Origin: JBMNTP01 sp050945795
GTDB lineage: Bacteria; Bacillota; Clostridia; Christensenellales; MGBC116941
NCBI GenBank assembly: GCA_050945795.1
Contig: JBMNTP010000001.1
Span: forward strand, 62,001-126,000
Direction: 5' to 3'
DNA: 64,000 nt
Shown: positions 51,714-60,643 of the stretch, piece after piece
Layout of the letters: each line of letters opens with the position of its first letter
How positions within the stretch are numbered: position 1 is the stretch's first letter
Program-made: the position numbers and the translations under genes
Notes under the pieces: model-generated
Databases searched by the model: none
What the model saw: only the letters and a program-made list of their open reading frames with translations
Told to the model about the DNA's origin: nothing

Positions 51714-52934
51714 TTATTCGCTAACAACCGTCATAAGTACGGGGGACTTGTCCTTAATCGTAACAACCGTAGCTTCATGAACGAGCTCGCCCAGTTCGTT
51801 TGCGGACTTGAGGCCCATAACGCCCTGAAGGTCTTTTGTTTCCATAAGCGCCTGACGAACGGCTTCGCGGTCGGTGGAGCCGGCTCTCTCGATAGCGTCG
51901 GCGATTATGTAAACGCCGTCATAGTATGTGGTCATGAACAGCTCAGGAACGAGGTCATACTTCTCTTTTACGTTCTTAACATAATCCTGAAGCTCTTCCC
52001 TCGGATCATCAACCGAGAAGTCGGCTACTGAATAGTGGCCTTCAACCATGGAAGCGTCAACGAGGTTTAGGAAGTCCTGGTTAGTAAGCGTGGGGCTGGC
52101 AACGATAGGAACGTTCAGTCCCAGTTCCTGTATCTGACGGACGATAACAGCCGCCTCAGGAGCATGTGTCCAAAGAACTATAGCGTCAACGCCTGCGTTC
52201 TTAAGCTTCATAAGCTGACCGGTGGAGTCCTTATCGCCTGTGTTATGGCCTTCCTGTACGAACGGAACATTGATTTCTGTAAGGTATGCTTCTACAACCT
52301 TCTGTCCGCCGGTGCCATAGTCGTCGTTGTTGTAAAGAATTCCAATGTTCTTAGCGTCAAGCTCTTCAACTGCGAACTTAGCCGCTACCTGAGCTACCAT
52401 CTGGTCAGAAGCCCTTATGCGGAAAAGATAATCGTTATCAAATGTTACGAGCGAGGGGCTGGTGCCGCCTGTAAGGAACGGAACCTGCTTCTCAGCAGCA
52501 ATTGCCTGTATAGCCGCCGCGTTTCCGCTCTTTTGCGGCCCAAGCATAGCAACGATATCTTCGTTCATAAGCTTGTTAGCAACGTTAACGGCTACAGCAG
52601 CTTCGTTCTGGTCGTCTTCTATAACGAGTTTCAGTTTGCGTCCAAGTACGCCGCCCTTAGCGTTGATTTCTTCAACAGCCAGTTCAACGCCCTGTCTTGT
52701 ACGTTCGCCATCTAGCGGCGAAGCGCCAGTTATAGCGGTGGAAACACCAATAAGTATATCGCCTTCTTCACTTGTTGCCGGTTCTGTTTCGTCGGGCGTG
52801 TCTGTTGAATCTGTTGCCGGCGGTGCCGTAGCATCACCAGTAGCGGGAGCGCCACAAGCGGTAAGTCCCATTACCAACAGCATCATCAAAGCAATAACAA
52901 TCGCCACGGAACGTTTAAGTGCATATTTGTGCAT
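51714..52934 (-). CDS. HAAT-type solute-binding lipoprotein (module 1)
   Basis: A 406-residue type I periplasmic-binding-fold lipoprotein: signal peptide with lipobox LTAC (about 24-27), a Thr/Ala/Pro/Glu linker, then the LivJ/K domain (about 55-400) beginning ILIGVSTAITGASPLDG. Ligand-pocket elements (SPLDGERTRQGVELAVEEINAKGG) fit the family; residues that would define Leu binding cannot be decided by eye. First gene of the importer, with operator at 53161. Confidence 0.93.
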   Translation of the reverse strand: MHKYALKRSVAIVIALMMLLVMGLTACGAPATGDATAPPATDSTDTPDETEPATSEEGDILIGVSTAITGASPLDGERTRQGVELAVEEINAKGGVLGRKLKLVIEDDQNEAAVAVNVANKLMNEDIVAMLGPQKSGNAAAIQAIAAEKQVPFLTGGTSPSLVTFDNDYLFRIRASDQMVAQVAAKFAVEELDAKNIGILYNNDDYGTGGQKVVEAYLTEINVPFVQEGHNTGDKDSTGQLMKLKNAGVDAIVLWTHAPEAAVIVRQIQELGLNVPIVASPTLTNQDFLNLVDASMVEGHYSVADFSVDDPREELQDYVKNVKEKYDLVPELFMTTYYDGVYIIADAIERAGSTDREAVRQALMETKDLQGVMGLKSANELGELVHEATVVTIKDKSPVLMTVVSE

Positions 52935-53309
52935 TTAAAAATCCTCCTAATAATAATTCTTGTTTTTAAGTGGCCCAAATTTTCTAATTAACTATCTTAC
53001 CTCCTTACTTACAATGTAAACTTTAAATCTATTTTTGCAGGCGGCTTAGTCATACCCGCCCATACTTACATTTTCAATCCGCTTGCCTTTGCTAAAACAA
53101 GCTTTTTCCCATTAAAAATCGCCGTTTATTTATGGCATTTCTTCCAGTATTCGGCATACCGTATACAGTATACAGCAAACGGCAACAATTATTTTCTTAA
53201 TTTCACCCCGCCTCCCGCTATTAAAATGCGGGACGCGCCATCATCTTTCCAATACCCTGCCGGCACCCTCCGGCAACCTTTATATCATGCCTAGCATAAG
53301 CTCCGCAAT
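52935..53309. other. Regulatory gap upstream of the module 1 importer
   Basis: Holds the operator at 53161-53173 and a C/G-rich 3' end of the gntR transcript. I see no gene. Confidence 0.5.
53161..53173. promoter_or_regulatory. GTATAC-A-GTATAC operator, importer of module 1
   Basis: Two GTATAC half-sites seven bases apart. On the minus strand TTGTTG lies 17 nt before a TATACG formed by the operator, so the operator may cover the -10 box. It lies about 227 nt before the lipoprotein ATG. Confidence 0.7.
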
Positions 53310-53975
53310 CTACTCCTCCGACTCAAAAAACTTCAGCGCCTGATATCTCGCCAACTCTATATGCTTTGATATAACCGCCACCGCTTCGTCGTATTCCTTT
53401 TCCTTCGACGCATACACCATTTTACAGTGCTCCTGCATCGCCACCCCCACCTTAGCGTGGTTTACGGCCTGCTTTTTACGGAAAACCTTGGTCTGGTCTA
53501 TAACGTCTGAATATACCTTGCATAAACGTTGGTTTGAAGTAAACGAAACCATAAGCTTATGGAACTCCTCATCAAACCTTACAAACTGCTCGGTATAGTC
53601 CGGCGCGTTCTTATCGTATTTATCAAGTACGGCTATGGCAGCGTCGGAACAAAAACTCGAGCCTTCTTTAGCAAAACTCTCTATAGTATACTTTTCAAGC
53701 AGCAGGCGCAGGTCGTACAATTCATTTATGTCTTTTTCCGAAACATCCAATATAAAGTTGCCGCTTTTTCCTTTATTTACTATAAGTCCTTCGTTTATAA
53801 GCATTTTAATAGCGTCGCGCACCGGCGTTCTGCTTATGCCGAACATCTCCGCGATATGTGAATCAAAAACACGCGTGCCCGGCGGCAGTTCCGACTGGAA
53901 TATTGCCTGCTTAAGACGCTTATATGCTTTTTCATTAAGCATTTCGCTTGTAATTGTAGCTTTCATCATATTCAC
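53310..53975 (-). CDS. FCD-type GntR regulator (module 1)
   Basis: A 221-residue regulator. Winged-helix N-domain (about 10-75: AEMFGISRTPVRDAIKMLINEGLI, FxxGSG-like GKSGNFI) and an FCD ligand domain (about 85-215) with metal-binding Asp/His in FDEEFHKLM and ISKHIELARY. FCD members respond to organic acids and sugar acids. GTATAC half-sites upstream (54128-54150) suggest autoregulation. Confidence 0.93.
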   Translation of the reverse strand: MNMMKATITSEMLNEKAYKRLKQAIFQSELPPGTRVFDSHIAEMFGISRTPVRDAIKMLINEGLIVNKGKSGNFILDVSEKDINELYDLRLLLEKYTIESFAKEGSSFCSDAAIAVLDKYDKNAPDYTEQFVRFDEEFHKLMVSFTSNQRLCKVYSDVIDQTKVFRKKQAVNHAKVGVAMQEHCKMVYASKEKEYDEAVAVISKHIELARYQALKFFESEE

Positions 53976-54127
53976 GGCAGTTTTCCTTTAATGTTGATGT
54001 TCAGATAATGTCTGTCTTTGCTTGTATGTCTTTTGGTTTAATATTGTAAATCCGTCACACTCATTACGCAGAATTAAGATTGATAATTAAATTATATATT
54101 ACATTTTAGCGCGGCACATGTAGGCAA

Positions 54128-54150
54128 GTATACTGTATACACAAGTATAC
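54128..54150. promoter_or_regulatory. Triple GTATAC operator upstream of gntR, module 1
   Basis: GTATAC at 54128, 54135 and 54145: one seven-base pair like the other sites plus one extra half-site. It lies about 150 nt before the regulator gene. Confidence 0.7.
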
Positions 54151-54269
54151 GGATGGCAGTATTGTTTGTCAATGCAAATATTTGCCTTCTACTCCGGTGC
54201 CAAGCGGCGGCAGACGGCTATAAATGCCGCAAATCCGCCCCTTACGCCACACCTAAAAACGGCTGTTTT

Positions 54270-55031
54270 CTACCTGCCGAGGTACCCCCCGTCGACAATT
54301 ACTGTCGAGCCGCTCATATAGTTTGATGCATCAGATGCCAGGAAAACGGCGGCCCCCGCCATATCTTCCGGCTCCGCCCACCGTCCGATGGGTATGCGCG
54401 TCATCATTTCTTTAACCCTGTGTTCTTCGCTGCGCATAGGGCCGGTCATCTGCGTTACAACAAAGCCGGGAGCAATGGCGTTTACATTAATGCCGTACTG
54501 CGCCCATTCATTCGACATAGACATTGTAACGGCGCGCACTGCGGATTTCGCCGCGACATATGCAACCACCTTTAATCCACCGTCAAAAGCGTTAACCGAC
54601 GCTATATTTATAATTTTACCGGTCGATTTTTGCTTTATAAACTGACGCGCTGCCTTTTGCGAATTAAAGAAAACGGCTGTCTGATTTACCGCTATAACGG
54701 CGTCCCAGTCTTGCTCTGTAAAATCGATAGCCATTGCGCGGCGGGTAATCCCCGCGTTATTCACTAAAATATCAAGGCGGCCAAAGCGCTTAACCGTTTC
54801 GTCAATAACTTTATCAAACGCCGAAGTATCAGAAAGGTCTACGCTAACAGCTAAAAACTCTTGGCCAGCGTCTTTAACGCATTTTTCAGTTTCATCAAGC
54901 GACGATACGTCCACTCCGACAATGTTGGCTCCGGCCTGTGCGAGCCCGGTAGCTATGGCCTTGCCTATGCCCTGAGAGCAGCCGGTAACAATAGCTATCT
55001 TGCCGTCAAGTTTAAATTTATCCAAAATCAT
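54270..55031 (-). CDS. Short-chain dehydrogenase/reductase 2 (module 1)
   Basis: A 253-residue classical SDR close to KduD/gluconate 5-dehydrogenase: TGCSQGIG (about 14-21), VDVS with acidic residue favouring NAD, NNAG, Ser in IASVNA, YVAAK, PGFVVTQM. GGAGGGG lies 5 nt before the ATG at 55031; the frame to 55067 is rejected. It is transcribed with its own operator (55119-55142) and may lead into gntR. Confidence 0.9.
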   Translation of the reverse strand: MILDKFKLDGKIAIVTGCSQGIGKAIATGLAQAGANIVGVDVSSLDETEKCVKDAGQEFLAVSVDLSDTSAFDKVIDETVKRFGRLDILVNNAGITRRAMAIDFTEQDWDAVIAVNQTAVFFNSQKAARQFIKQKSTGKIINIASVNAFDGGLKVVAYVAAKSAVRAVTMSMSNEWAQYGINVNAIAPGFVVTQMTGPMRSEEHRVKEMMTRIPIGRWAEPEDMAGAAVFLASDASNYMSGSTVIVDGGYLGR

Positions 55032-55453
55032 GTTGACCCCTCCGAATTGTCCAATATTATCGCGCACACGGAATGCGGTAAAAGCGCACGACTCCGCTTC
55101 ACTTTAGATACCACCCTAGTGTATACTGTTCTCTGTATACACGAACAGTCATAAAAAAATAAATACATACGTATTTATAAATTTTCGCCAGTGGTTTTTT
55201 AATATACTATCATATTATCCGTATCTACACATACATGTCAAGAGGATAATCACATATAGAAGATAATCTTTATTTTAACGAAATAGTTAATATTCTGACA
55301 AATAATAATCGCGAAAATATTCCTTTGCTAAGCAGGCCTGCGATCTTATCCCTCGCTATATTATATCGGCGGGGAAATCCGACCCTATCCGATTTGGCGC
55401 AAAGCCAAAACGGACTGTCTTTATACTGCTTTGCACGTCATTCTGATGCCACA
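55032..55453. other. A+T-rich gap upstream of SDR2
   Basis: Holds the operator at 55119-55142 and a palindrome ATAAATAC/GTATTTAT at 55159-55178. No gene is seen. Confidence 0.5.
55119..55142. promoter_or_regulatory. GTATAC operator with doubled spacing, SDR2
   Basis: GTGTATAC-TGTTCTCT-GTATACAC: perfect 8-base arms with half-site spacing of 14, exactly twice the 7 of the other sites; about 90 nt before the SDR2 ATG. Confidence 0.65.
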
Positions 55454-55951
55454 CTAATTCACAACCAGCTTAAATATACAATCAATACCGCTGTACTCAT
55501 ACTCATTCACAGATGATATATACTCCCCCCGCTGCGCTATCATAATATTTATGTAGAAACTTCCTTGTTCTAATTTATGTATGCAATCTAAATAGTCCAT
55601 GTCATCATAGCTTGCTATATGATGCAACTGCTTAAAGCTATCGTCATAAACTAACATATGCGAGAAAGATACGTTTTTTTGATATAGCACAGAGAAATCA
55701 TTATTATAGGTGACAATCGGCAGCTCATCGGAAATGTTCGGCAGCTCATAAATCAGTTGCAAAGCATCCGCCTGAATCCATCCGCTTTCGGTTATAGAGC
55801 TATCCCATGAAAAGCGTGTATATGGCAGCGTGGTATCGCCATTAGAGATTATTGAAATAAGCGTTTTGTCGGTATTTTGTTTGCCGCACCCTGAAAAAAT
55901 CAGAAGGATAAGCATCAGCCATACAAAAACAAAAAGGCTTTTCCCTCTCAT
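55454..55951 (-). CDS. Uncharacterised lipoprotein
   Basis: A 165-residue protein. Signal peptide (FVFVWLMLILLIFSGC) with lipobox FSGC. The mature part is rich in Asp, Tyr, Ser and Ile and has no motif I recognise; one Cys-containing end (YSGIDCIFKLVV). It is more A+T-rich than its neighbours. AAAGGAG lies 8 nt before the ATG. It lies between the two modules; no functional link can be shown. Confidence 0.75.
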   Translation of the reverse strand: MRGKSLFVFVWLMLILLIFSGCGKQNTDKTLISIISNGDTTLPYTRFSWDSSITESGWIQADALQLIYELPNISDELPIVTYNNDFSVLYQKNVSFSHMLVYDDSFKQLHHIASYDDMDYLDCIHKLEQGSFYINIMIAQRGEYISSVNEYEYSGIDCIFKLVVN

Positions 55952-56043
55952 TTCGCTTACTCCTTTTCATCTTTACGCTTTTTTTGACGCACCCGCTCTA
56001 AAAAGGTTCCTTCTATTAGCAGTTATATCGCCGCCATGCCTTG

Positions 56044-56970
56044 CTATTTAACAAGCGCTATAAGCAGCGGCAGCAGTGCGAAAGAGGCAAGCGTCGACCA
56101 TAGTATGCATTTTGACACTAGCTTTGGAGAGGCGTCGAATTTTTCAGCCAGTATAACAGCGTTGACTGCCACCGGCATTGAGGCGAGTATGAAAAGCACC
56201 GGAAAAAGAAGTCCGTCTATATTGAGTAGCCGCAGCGTAACAAACGCTAAAATTGGCGACGCCAGCATTCGTATAGCCATACCCGCCCAAAATGCCGACG
56301 TATGGCCGCCTCCTAATTTAGCGTCCTTAACGCTAGCCATCTGCGCGCCCAAAACTACAAGCATAATAGGCGAATACGCCTGCGCCGACATGGAAACGCC
56401 TTTTTCAAGCCCTTCCGGCAACGCCAGCCCTAAAGCCCTAAGGGCGGCGGCGAGTATAGCCGCATAAACGGCGGGAAGTGAGAATATAGCTTTTATGGCA
56501 TTTTTAATAGAGAAGTTTGATCGCGCCGCGAAATACACTCCGACGGTATTAACAAGCAGCATCTGAATTACTACAAAAACCGCTGCCTTGTTCATGCCCA
56601 CCTGCCCAAACGCAAGAAGAACAAGCGGCAGGCCGTAGTTTACGGAGTTTGTAAGCGTTGATATAAGCGTAAGTCCCGCCGTTTCAGAGGACGGCAGCTT
56701 TAGCGCCTTGCTAGTTATGCGAGCGACGGCCCATAGCAAAACAAGATTAAGCAAACAGAAAAATACAGTGTTATAAAGCTCCTCAAAAGATAGCTCGGCG
56801 CTAAAGAGATTTGTAAATACCATGGCCGGCGTTAGAAAATACAGCACCAGCGTTAATAAAGAGCCGGTTTCAAGCCGCATCAAGCGTACTAACAGCGCCC
56901 CTACAACAACCGGCACCGACAGCGGCACGATTACATCTATTAGCGTTGATAATACCGATTGAAATAACAT
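56044..56970 (-). CDS. AEC-family transporter (auxin efflux carrier/malonate-type)
   Basis: A 308-residue membrane protein with about ten helices in two halves. MVFTNLFSAELSFEE, SVNYGLPLVLLAFGQ and LGAQMASVKDAKLGG lie at positions typical for AEC carriers, which move organic acids such as malate, malonate or lactate. CAGGAGG is 6 nt before the ATG at 56970. Sits between the two modules and could export a product. Confidence 0.88.
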   Translation of the reverse strand: MLFQSVLSTLIDVIVPLSVPVVVGALLVRLMRLETGSLLTLVLYFLTPAMVFTNLFSAELSFEELYNTVFFCLLNLVLLWAVARITSKALKLPSSETAGLTLISTLTNSVNYGLPLVLLAFGQVGMNKAAVFVVIQMLLVNTVGVYFAARSNFSIKNAIKAIFSLPAVYAAILAAALRALGLALPEGLEKGVSMSAQAYSPIMLVVLGAQMASVKDAKLGGGHTSAFWAGMAIRMLASPILAFVTLRLLNIDGLLFPVLFILASMPVAVNAVILAEKFDASPKLVSKCILWSTLASFALLPLLIALVK

Positions 56971-57201
56971 AGCGTCCTCCTGATGCCGCATATTAAACCC
57001 GCCCGCCGCCTACATTACACGCCTAAAATGCAGACGGAAGGCAGAGCCTTAAATGGCCCGCCTTCACGAAAAGTCCGCCGCCTATAATAGGCGAATACTA
57101 GGCGAAACTCGCGTTTGCATTTATAGTATAGCACGGCGACTGCTTATCGCGCGTATAAAAACAATTGCGCTCGGCGGCATACACTCCGTCTTTTTAAGCA
57201 T
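56971..57201. other. Intergenic, no feature seen
   Basis: Contains GC-rich short palindromes only; no clear promoter or terminator. Confidence 0.4.
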
Positions 57202-58266
57202 TTATATGGCGCGCGCATTACGCCTTGCCGTTATAGCGGCGAGTAGCGTGTACCAGCCGGTTAAAAAGGCGTTTCTAAACAGTTGAACCGGACCAAACTC
57301 GGCATATTGATCAACGGTTAGCCCTTCTTCATCGTATGCGAGTCGGAAGTCCTCGAATTTCTCAATAAGCTCGGCTATAACCTTTTCATCCGGCGCTTTG
57401 TTGATTGTTTCAGCTATATCATAATCCTTTTCTATAAGCTCATGCGCGGTGCTCCAGTTAATAGTTATATGCGGGCCACCAACAAGCTCTGTAAAATGAT
57501 GCAGCCCCCTCGCTCCGCCGCCGAGCATTACGGCATTGTATCCGCGCTCCGCCAGCACCTTAAACTGCTTTCGCGCCACGCTCACTCCGGCTAAGTTAAG
57601 CGCTTCCTCGCTTATCTCTATGCCCTTGCGCTTTGCAACCTTGCCAAGATACTCATCAAATATGCCGGAAATATGCGTTACAAACAACATTGGTCGATTA
57701 TTATACTTGCTGCATGCCGCCTCATATTTCTCGCATAGCGTTATAGCTTGGCTTATGGCGAAAATCTCCGTCGCGCATATCGGTATGTTGTATTTAACGC
57801 ACTCTTCTATCGCCTCAATGCCGCCTTTTACAACGGGTATTTTGGCCATTAAATTCGGCGACAGTTTAGCGTATCGCAACATCACTTCAACGGTATAATC
57901 CTTATCCATATCCAAGCGCGGATCGCCCTGCATAGTTACATGACCAACTTCGCCCCCCGAAGCCTCATACATAGGCATGAAAAGATCCATAATCGGCTTT
58001 GTCGCCTTTTCGCATACCCTGATGGCCGCCTCATCATCGTCAAAGTGTTTCTTACCCGATTCAAGATATTCGTCCAGCACCTCATCTATAAGCGCCTCGA
58101 CATATGGTTTTTCCACTTTAAGAATTCTTGAAACGAATGCCGGGTTTGTAGTGCAATGAATTGCCCCCTCCTCAATCGCTAGGTGGGTTTCTTCCAATGT
58201 AGGGTTATTTATCCACATGCGGGTATCCGATACTTCATATAATCTTTTAAAATATGTCGCTTTCAT
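57202..58266 (-). CDS. Transaldolase-family enzyme (module 2)
   Basis: A 354-residue TIM-barrel aldolase: CTTNPAFVSRIL (38-49), Schiff-base Lys K142 in MAKIPVVKGGIEAI, ICATEIFAISQAI (163-175), and a final NAVMLGGGARGLHHFTEL. N-terminus is of normal length. It is only distantly similar to the module 1 enzyme and has a C-terminal tail (YAEFGPVQLFRNAFLTGW) unlike classical TalB. Follows gntR 2 by 77 nt, the last gene of the importer operon. Substrate unknown. Confidence 0.87.
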   Translation of the reverse strand: MKATYFKRLYEVSDTRMWINNPTLEETHLAIEEGAIHCTTNPAFVSRILKVEKPYVEALIDEVLDEYLESGKKHFDDDEAAIRVCEKATKPIMDLFMPMYEASGGEVGHVTMQGDPRLDMDKDYTVEVMLRYAKLSPNLMAKIPVVKGGIEAIEECVKYNIPICATEIFAISQAITLCEKYEAACSKYNNRPMLFVTHISGIFDEYLGKVAKRKGIEISEEALNLAGVSVARKQFKVLAERGYNAVMLGGGARGLHHFTELVGGPHITINWSTAHELIEKDYDIAETINKAPDEKVIAELIEKFEDFRLAYDEEGLTVDQYAEFGPVQLFRNAFLTGWYTLLAAITARRNARAI

Positions 58267-58343
58267 GGTTTTGAATGGAACGGATTCGCCCTTTTAAGGC
58301 GCGGCGCGTTCCTCTCCTTTCATAGTTTTCACCGTATGCGGCG

Positions 58344-59063
58344 CTAAACCCCTAGCTGCAAGGACACGTTCGACATGTGCATCAACATGGCTTCTCGCGC
58401 TCGCTCCGGGTCGCCGGCTTTTATGGCGTTTATAATCTGATCATGGGAGATAATCGCCTTGTCAATCATGGTGCGATCCCTTGTAAACGCATGGTATATA
58501 AGGTTTTCCATATGGCTGCGAATAGTATCAAAAATACGAATCATCAGCTTGTTGCCGGATATATCTGCAATCACAAGATGAAACTGCATATCGTATATTG
58601 TTATGGCAACAACATTCTCTATATTGTTTTTAATAAAATCATGGCAATCTTCAAGGCGCTCTATGTCCTTTGGCGTCGCCTTAGTAGCGGCTATCATAAC
58701 AAGCTCTGTCTCAAGTATACGGCGAAACTCCATCAAATCCCCAAGATCCGACGCCTTAACCATTGTATCGAAGGAGAAGGAGCCTTGAATCTTTTTGATA
58801 TCGTTTACATAAGTGCCGGACTTTGTGCGCGTAATCAATCCGAGTGTCGCAAGCCGCGAATAAGCCTCTCTTAGCGTACTTCTGCCCACCTCAAATATCT
58901 TGCAGAGTTCATTTTCATTTGGGAACACATACCCTTCTGGCAAGTTCTCTGTCAATATCATATCCCGCAGTTTGCTAAACAGATCCTCAGACAAGCTGTA
59001 GCCATGCTGGAGTGAGATCGAATTAAGTCGATCCATATCGCCAATCTTCTTTTTATTGCTCAT
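58344..59063 (-). CDS. FCD-type GntR regulator (module 2)
   Basis: A 239-residue regulator with winged helix (about 25-95: NENELCKIFEVGRSTLREAYSRLATLGLI, TKSGTYV) and FCD domain (about 110-235, with EFRRILETELVMIA, MQFHLVIADISG and HDQIINAIKAGD). The ATG at 59063 has AGAAGG upstream; the open frame to 59159 overlaps the LivF region and is rejected. Unlike module 1, no GTATAC pairs are seen upstream of module 2 genes, so its operator differs. Confidence 0.9.
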   Translation of the reverse strand: MSNKKKIGDMDRLNSISLQHGYSLSEDLFSKLRDMILTENLPEGYVFPNENELCKIFEVGRSTLREAYSRLATLGLITRTKSGTYVNDIKKIQGSFSFDTMVKASDLGDLMEFRRILETELVMIAATKATPKDIERLEDCHDFIKNNIENVVAITIYDMQFHLVIADISGNKLMIRIFDTIRSHMENLIYHAFTRDRTMIDKAIISHDQIINAIKAGDPERAREAMLMHMSNVSLQLGV

Positions 59064-59163
59064 AAATGGAATACCTTCTTGATAATAAATAGTGCGAACC
59101 GAATGCCCGCCCTGTTCAAGGGTACACGCATAAAAACAGGCTGTCAATAGCGGTAGCAAAACA

Positions 59164-59898
59164 TCATATTTCTATGCCGAGGTAGCTTTGCTTGATATTA
59201 TCCTCGGCCTGTAAATTAGCGCAGGTATCGGCGTATACAATATTTCCTGTCTCAAGCACATACCCGCGATTGGCTACATTAAGCGCCATATTGGAGTTCT
59301 GCTCTACAAGAAGTATTGTCGTGCCCTGATCACGGATGCTCTTGATAATCTCAAATATCTCTTTGACTATTATAGGCGCTAGGCCAAGGGAAGGCTCGTC
59401 AAGCAGCACCATCTTAGGCCGGCTGACCAGCGCCCGCGCAATCGCCAGCATCTGCTGCTCGCCGCCCGAAAGCGTGCCGCCAAGTTGGTCTTTTCTCTCC
59501 TCAAGCCTAGGGAACTGCCGATACATAGATTCTATGTCTTCTTTTATATTTGCGGTATCGTTACGGGTAAAGCCGCCCATCATAAGGTTTTCATAAACGG
59601 TTAGCTGAGGGAAAATATGTCTGCCCTCAAGAACCTGGCACAATCCCGCCGCCGCTAGCTTATAGGCGGGAACATCGTTTATGCGCTTACCCTGAAATAC
59701 TATGTCGCCGGTCGCGCCTTTGCGGTCTATAAGGCCGGAAATAGCATTAAGCGTTGTGCTTTTGCCGGCGCCGTTGGCTCCTATAAGAGTAACAATCTCG
59801 CCTTCTTCCACATAAAGCGATATGCCTTTAAGAGCGTGGATTTTGCCGTAATAGTAATGTAGATTCTCAACTTCCAAATAAGCGGCCAAACTATTCAC
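59164..59898 (-). CDS. HAAT-type ABC transporter ATPase, LivF-like (module 2)
   Basis: A 244-residue ATPase: Walker A GANGAGKSTTLNA, signature LSGGEQQML, Walker B LLDEPSLGLAP, and LivF-type ENLMMGGFTRND. Overlaps LivG by 8 nt. Confidence 0.94.
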   Translation of the reverse strand: MNSLAAYLEVENLHYYYGKIHALKGISLYVEEGEIVTLIGANGAGKSTTLNAISGLIDRKGATGDIVFQGKRINDVPAYKLAAAGLCQVLEGRHIFPQLTVYENLMMGGFTRNDTANIKEDIESMYRQFPRLEERKDQLGGTLSGGEQQMLAIARALVSRPKMVLLDEPSLGLAPIIVKEIFEIIKSIRDQGTTILLVEQNSNMALNVANRGYVLETGNIVYADTCANLQAEDNIKQSYLGIEI

Positions 59899-60643
59899 CT
59901 CCCAAGTACGCCAGTATAACTTCGGGATTGCATTGTATCTCGGACGGCGGCCCCTCGGCTATCTTAGAGCCATAGTTTAGCACGCAAATATGGTCTGCCG
60001 TTCCCATCATCAGCTTCATATCATGCTCAACTATAAAAATCGTGACCCCCATCTTCTGTATCTTTTTCATAGTTTCTACCAGCGCCGCCTTTTCAACAGT
60101 GTTCATGCCCGCCGCCGGCTCATCCAATAACAGAAGCTTGGGCTTGCTCGCGAGGCCGCGTGCGATTTCTAGCATGCGCTGCTCTCCGTATGACAGGCTG
60201 CTCGCGATATGATGCTTCTTTTTACTAAGCCCTGCGAATTCCAAAAGTTCATCCGCGCGTTCGTTCACGCTCCTTTCCTCATCCTTTTGCCGCTTCGTGC
60301 GAAATATAGCTGAGGGCAGTCCCGAAACAATGTTTGAGTGCATACCTACCTTAATATTATCAACCACCGACATTTTATGGAAAAGGTTAATCGACTGATA
60401 TGTCCGCGCTATGCCATATTGATTTACCTTATAAGGCGGCAGCCCGTCCAGCCTTTTGTTCATGAAAGTAATTTCGCCTTTATCCGGCTTATATACGCCG
60501 CTTATAATATTGAAAAGAGTTGTTTTGCCCGCGCCGTTGGGTCCTATAAGCCCGCATATAGTGTTTGCCTTTACTTCAAAGCTGACATTATTGGTTGCGA
60601 TCAGCCCGCCGAATGAAAGCATTACGTTTTTAATTTCCAGCAA
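59891..60643 (-). CDS. HAAT-type ABC transporter ATPase, LivG-like (module 2)
   Basis: A 250-residue ATPase: Walker A GPNGAGKTTLFNI, signature LSYGEQRMLEIARG, Walker B LLLLDEPAAGMNT, LivG C-terminal EGPPSEIQCNPEVILAYLG. Overlaps LivM by 14 nt. Confidence 0.94.
   Translation of the reverse strand: MLEIKNVMLSFGGLIATNNVSFEVKANTICGLIGPNGAGKTTLFNIISGVYKPDKGEITFMNKRLDGLPPYKVNQYGIARTYQSINLFHKMSVVDNIKVGMHSNIVSGLPSAIFRTKRQKDEERSVNERADELLEFAGLSKKKHHIASSLSYGEQRMLEIARGLASKPKLLLLDEPAAGMNTVEKAALVETMKKIQKMGVTIFIVEHDMKLMMGTADHICVLNYGSKIAEGPPSEIQCNPEVILAYLGGE

Noticed and set aside
48231..52934. Calling the importers leucine/isoleucine/valine transporters
   Set aside because: The family moves many compounds and the context is carbohydrate-like; the specific name is not supported.
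45866..55031. Sulfoquinovose (sulfo-transaldolase) pathway
   Set aside because: Attractive because no kinase is needed, but no sulfoquinovosidase, isomerase or known sulfolactaldehyde enzyme is seen; kept only as one idea.
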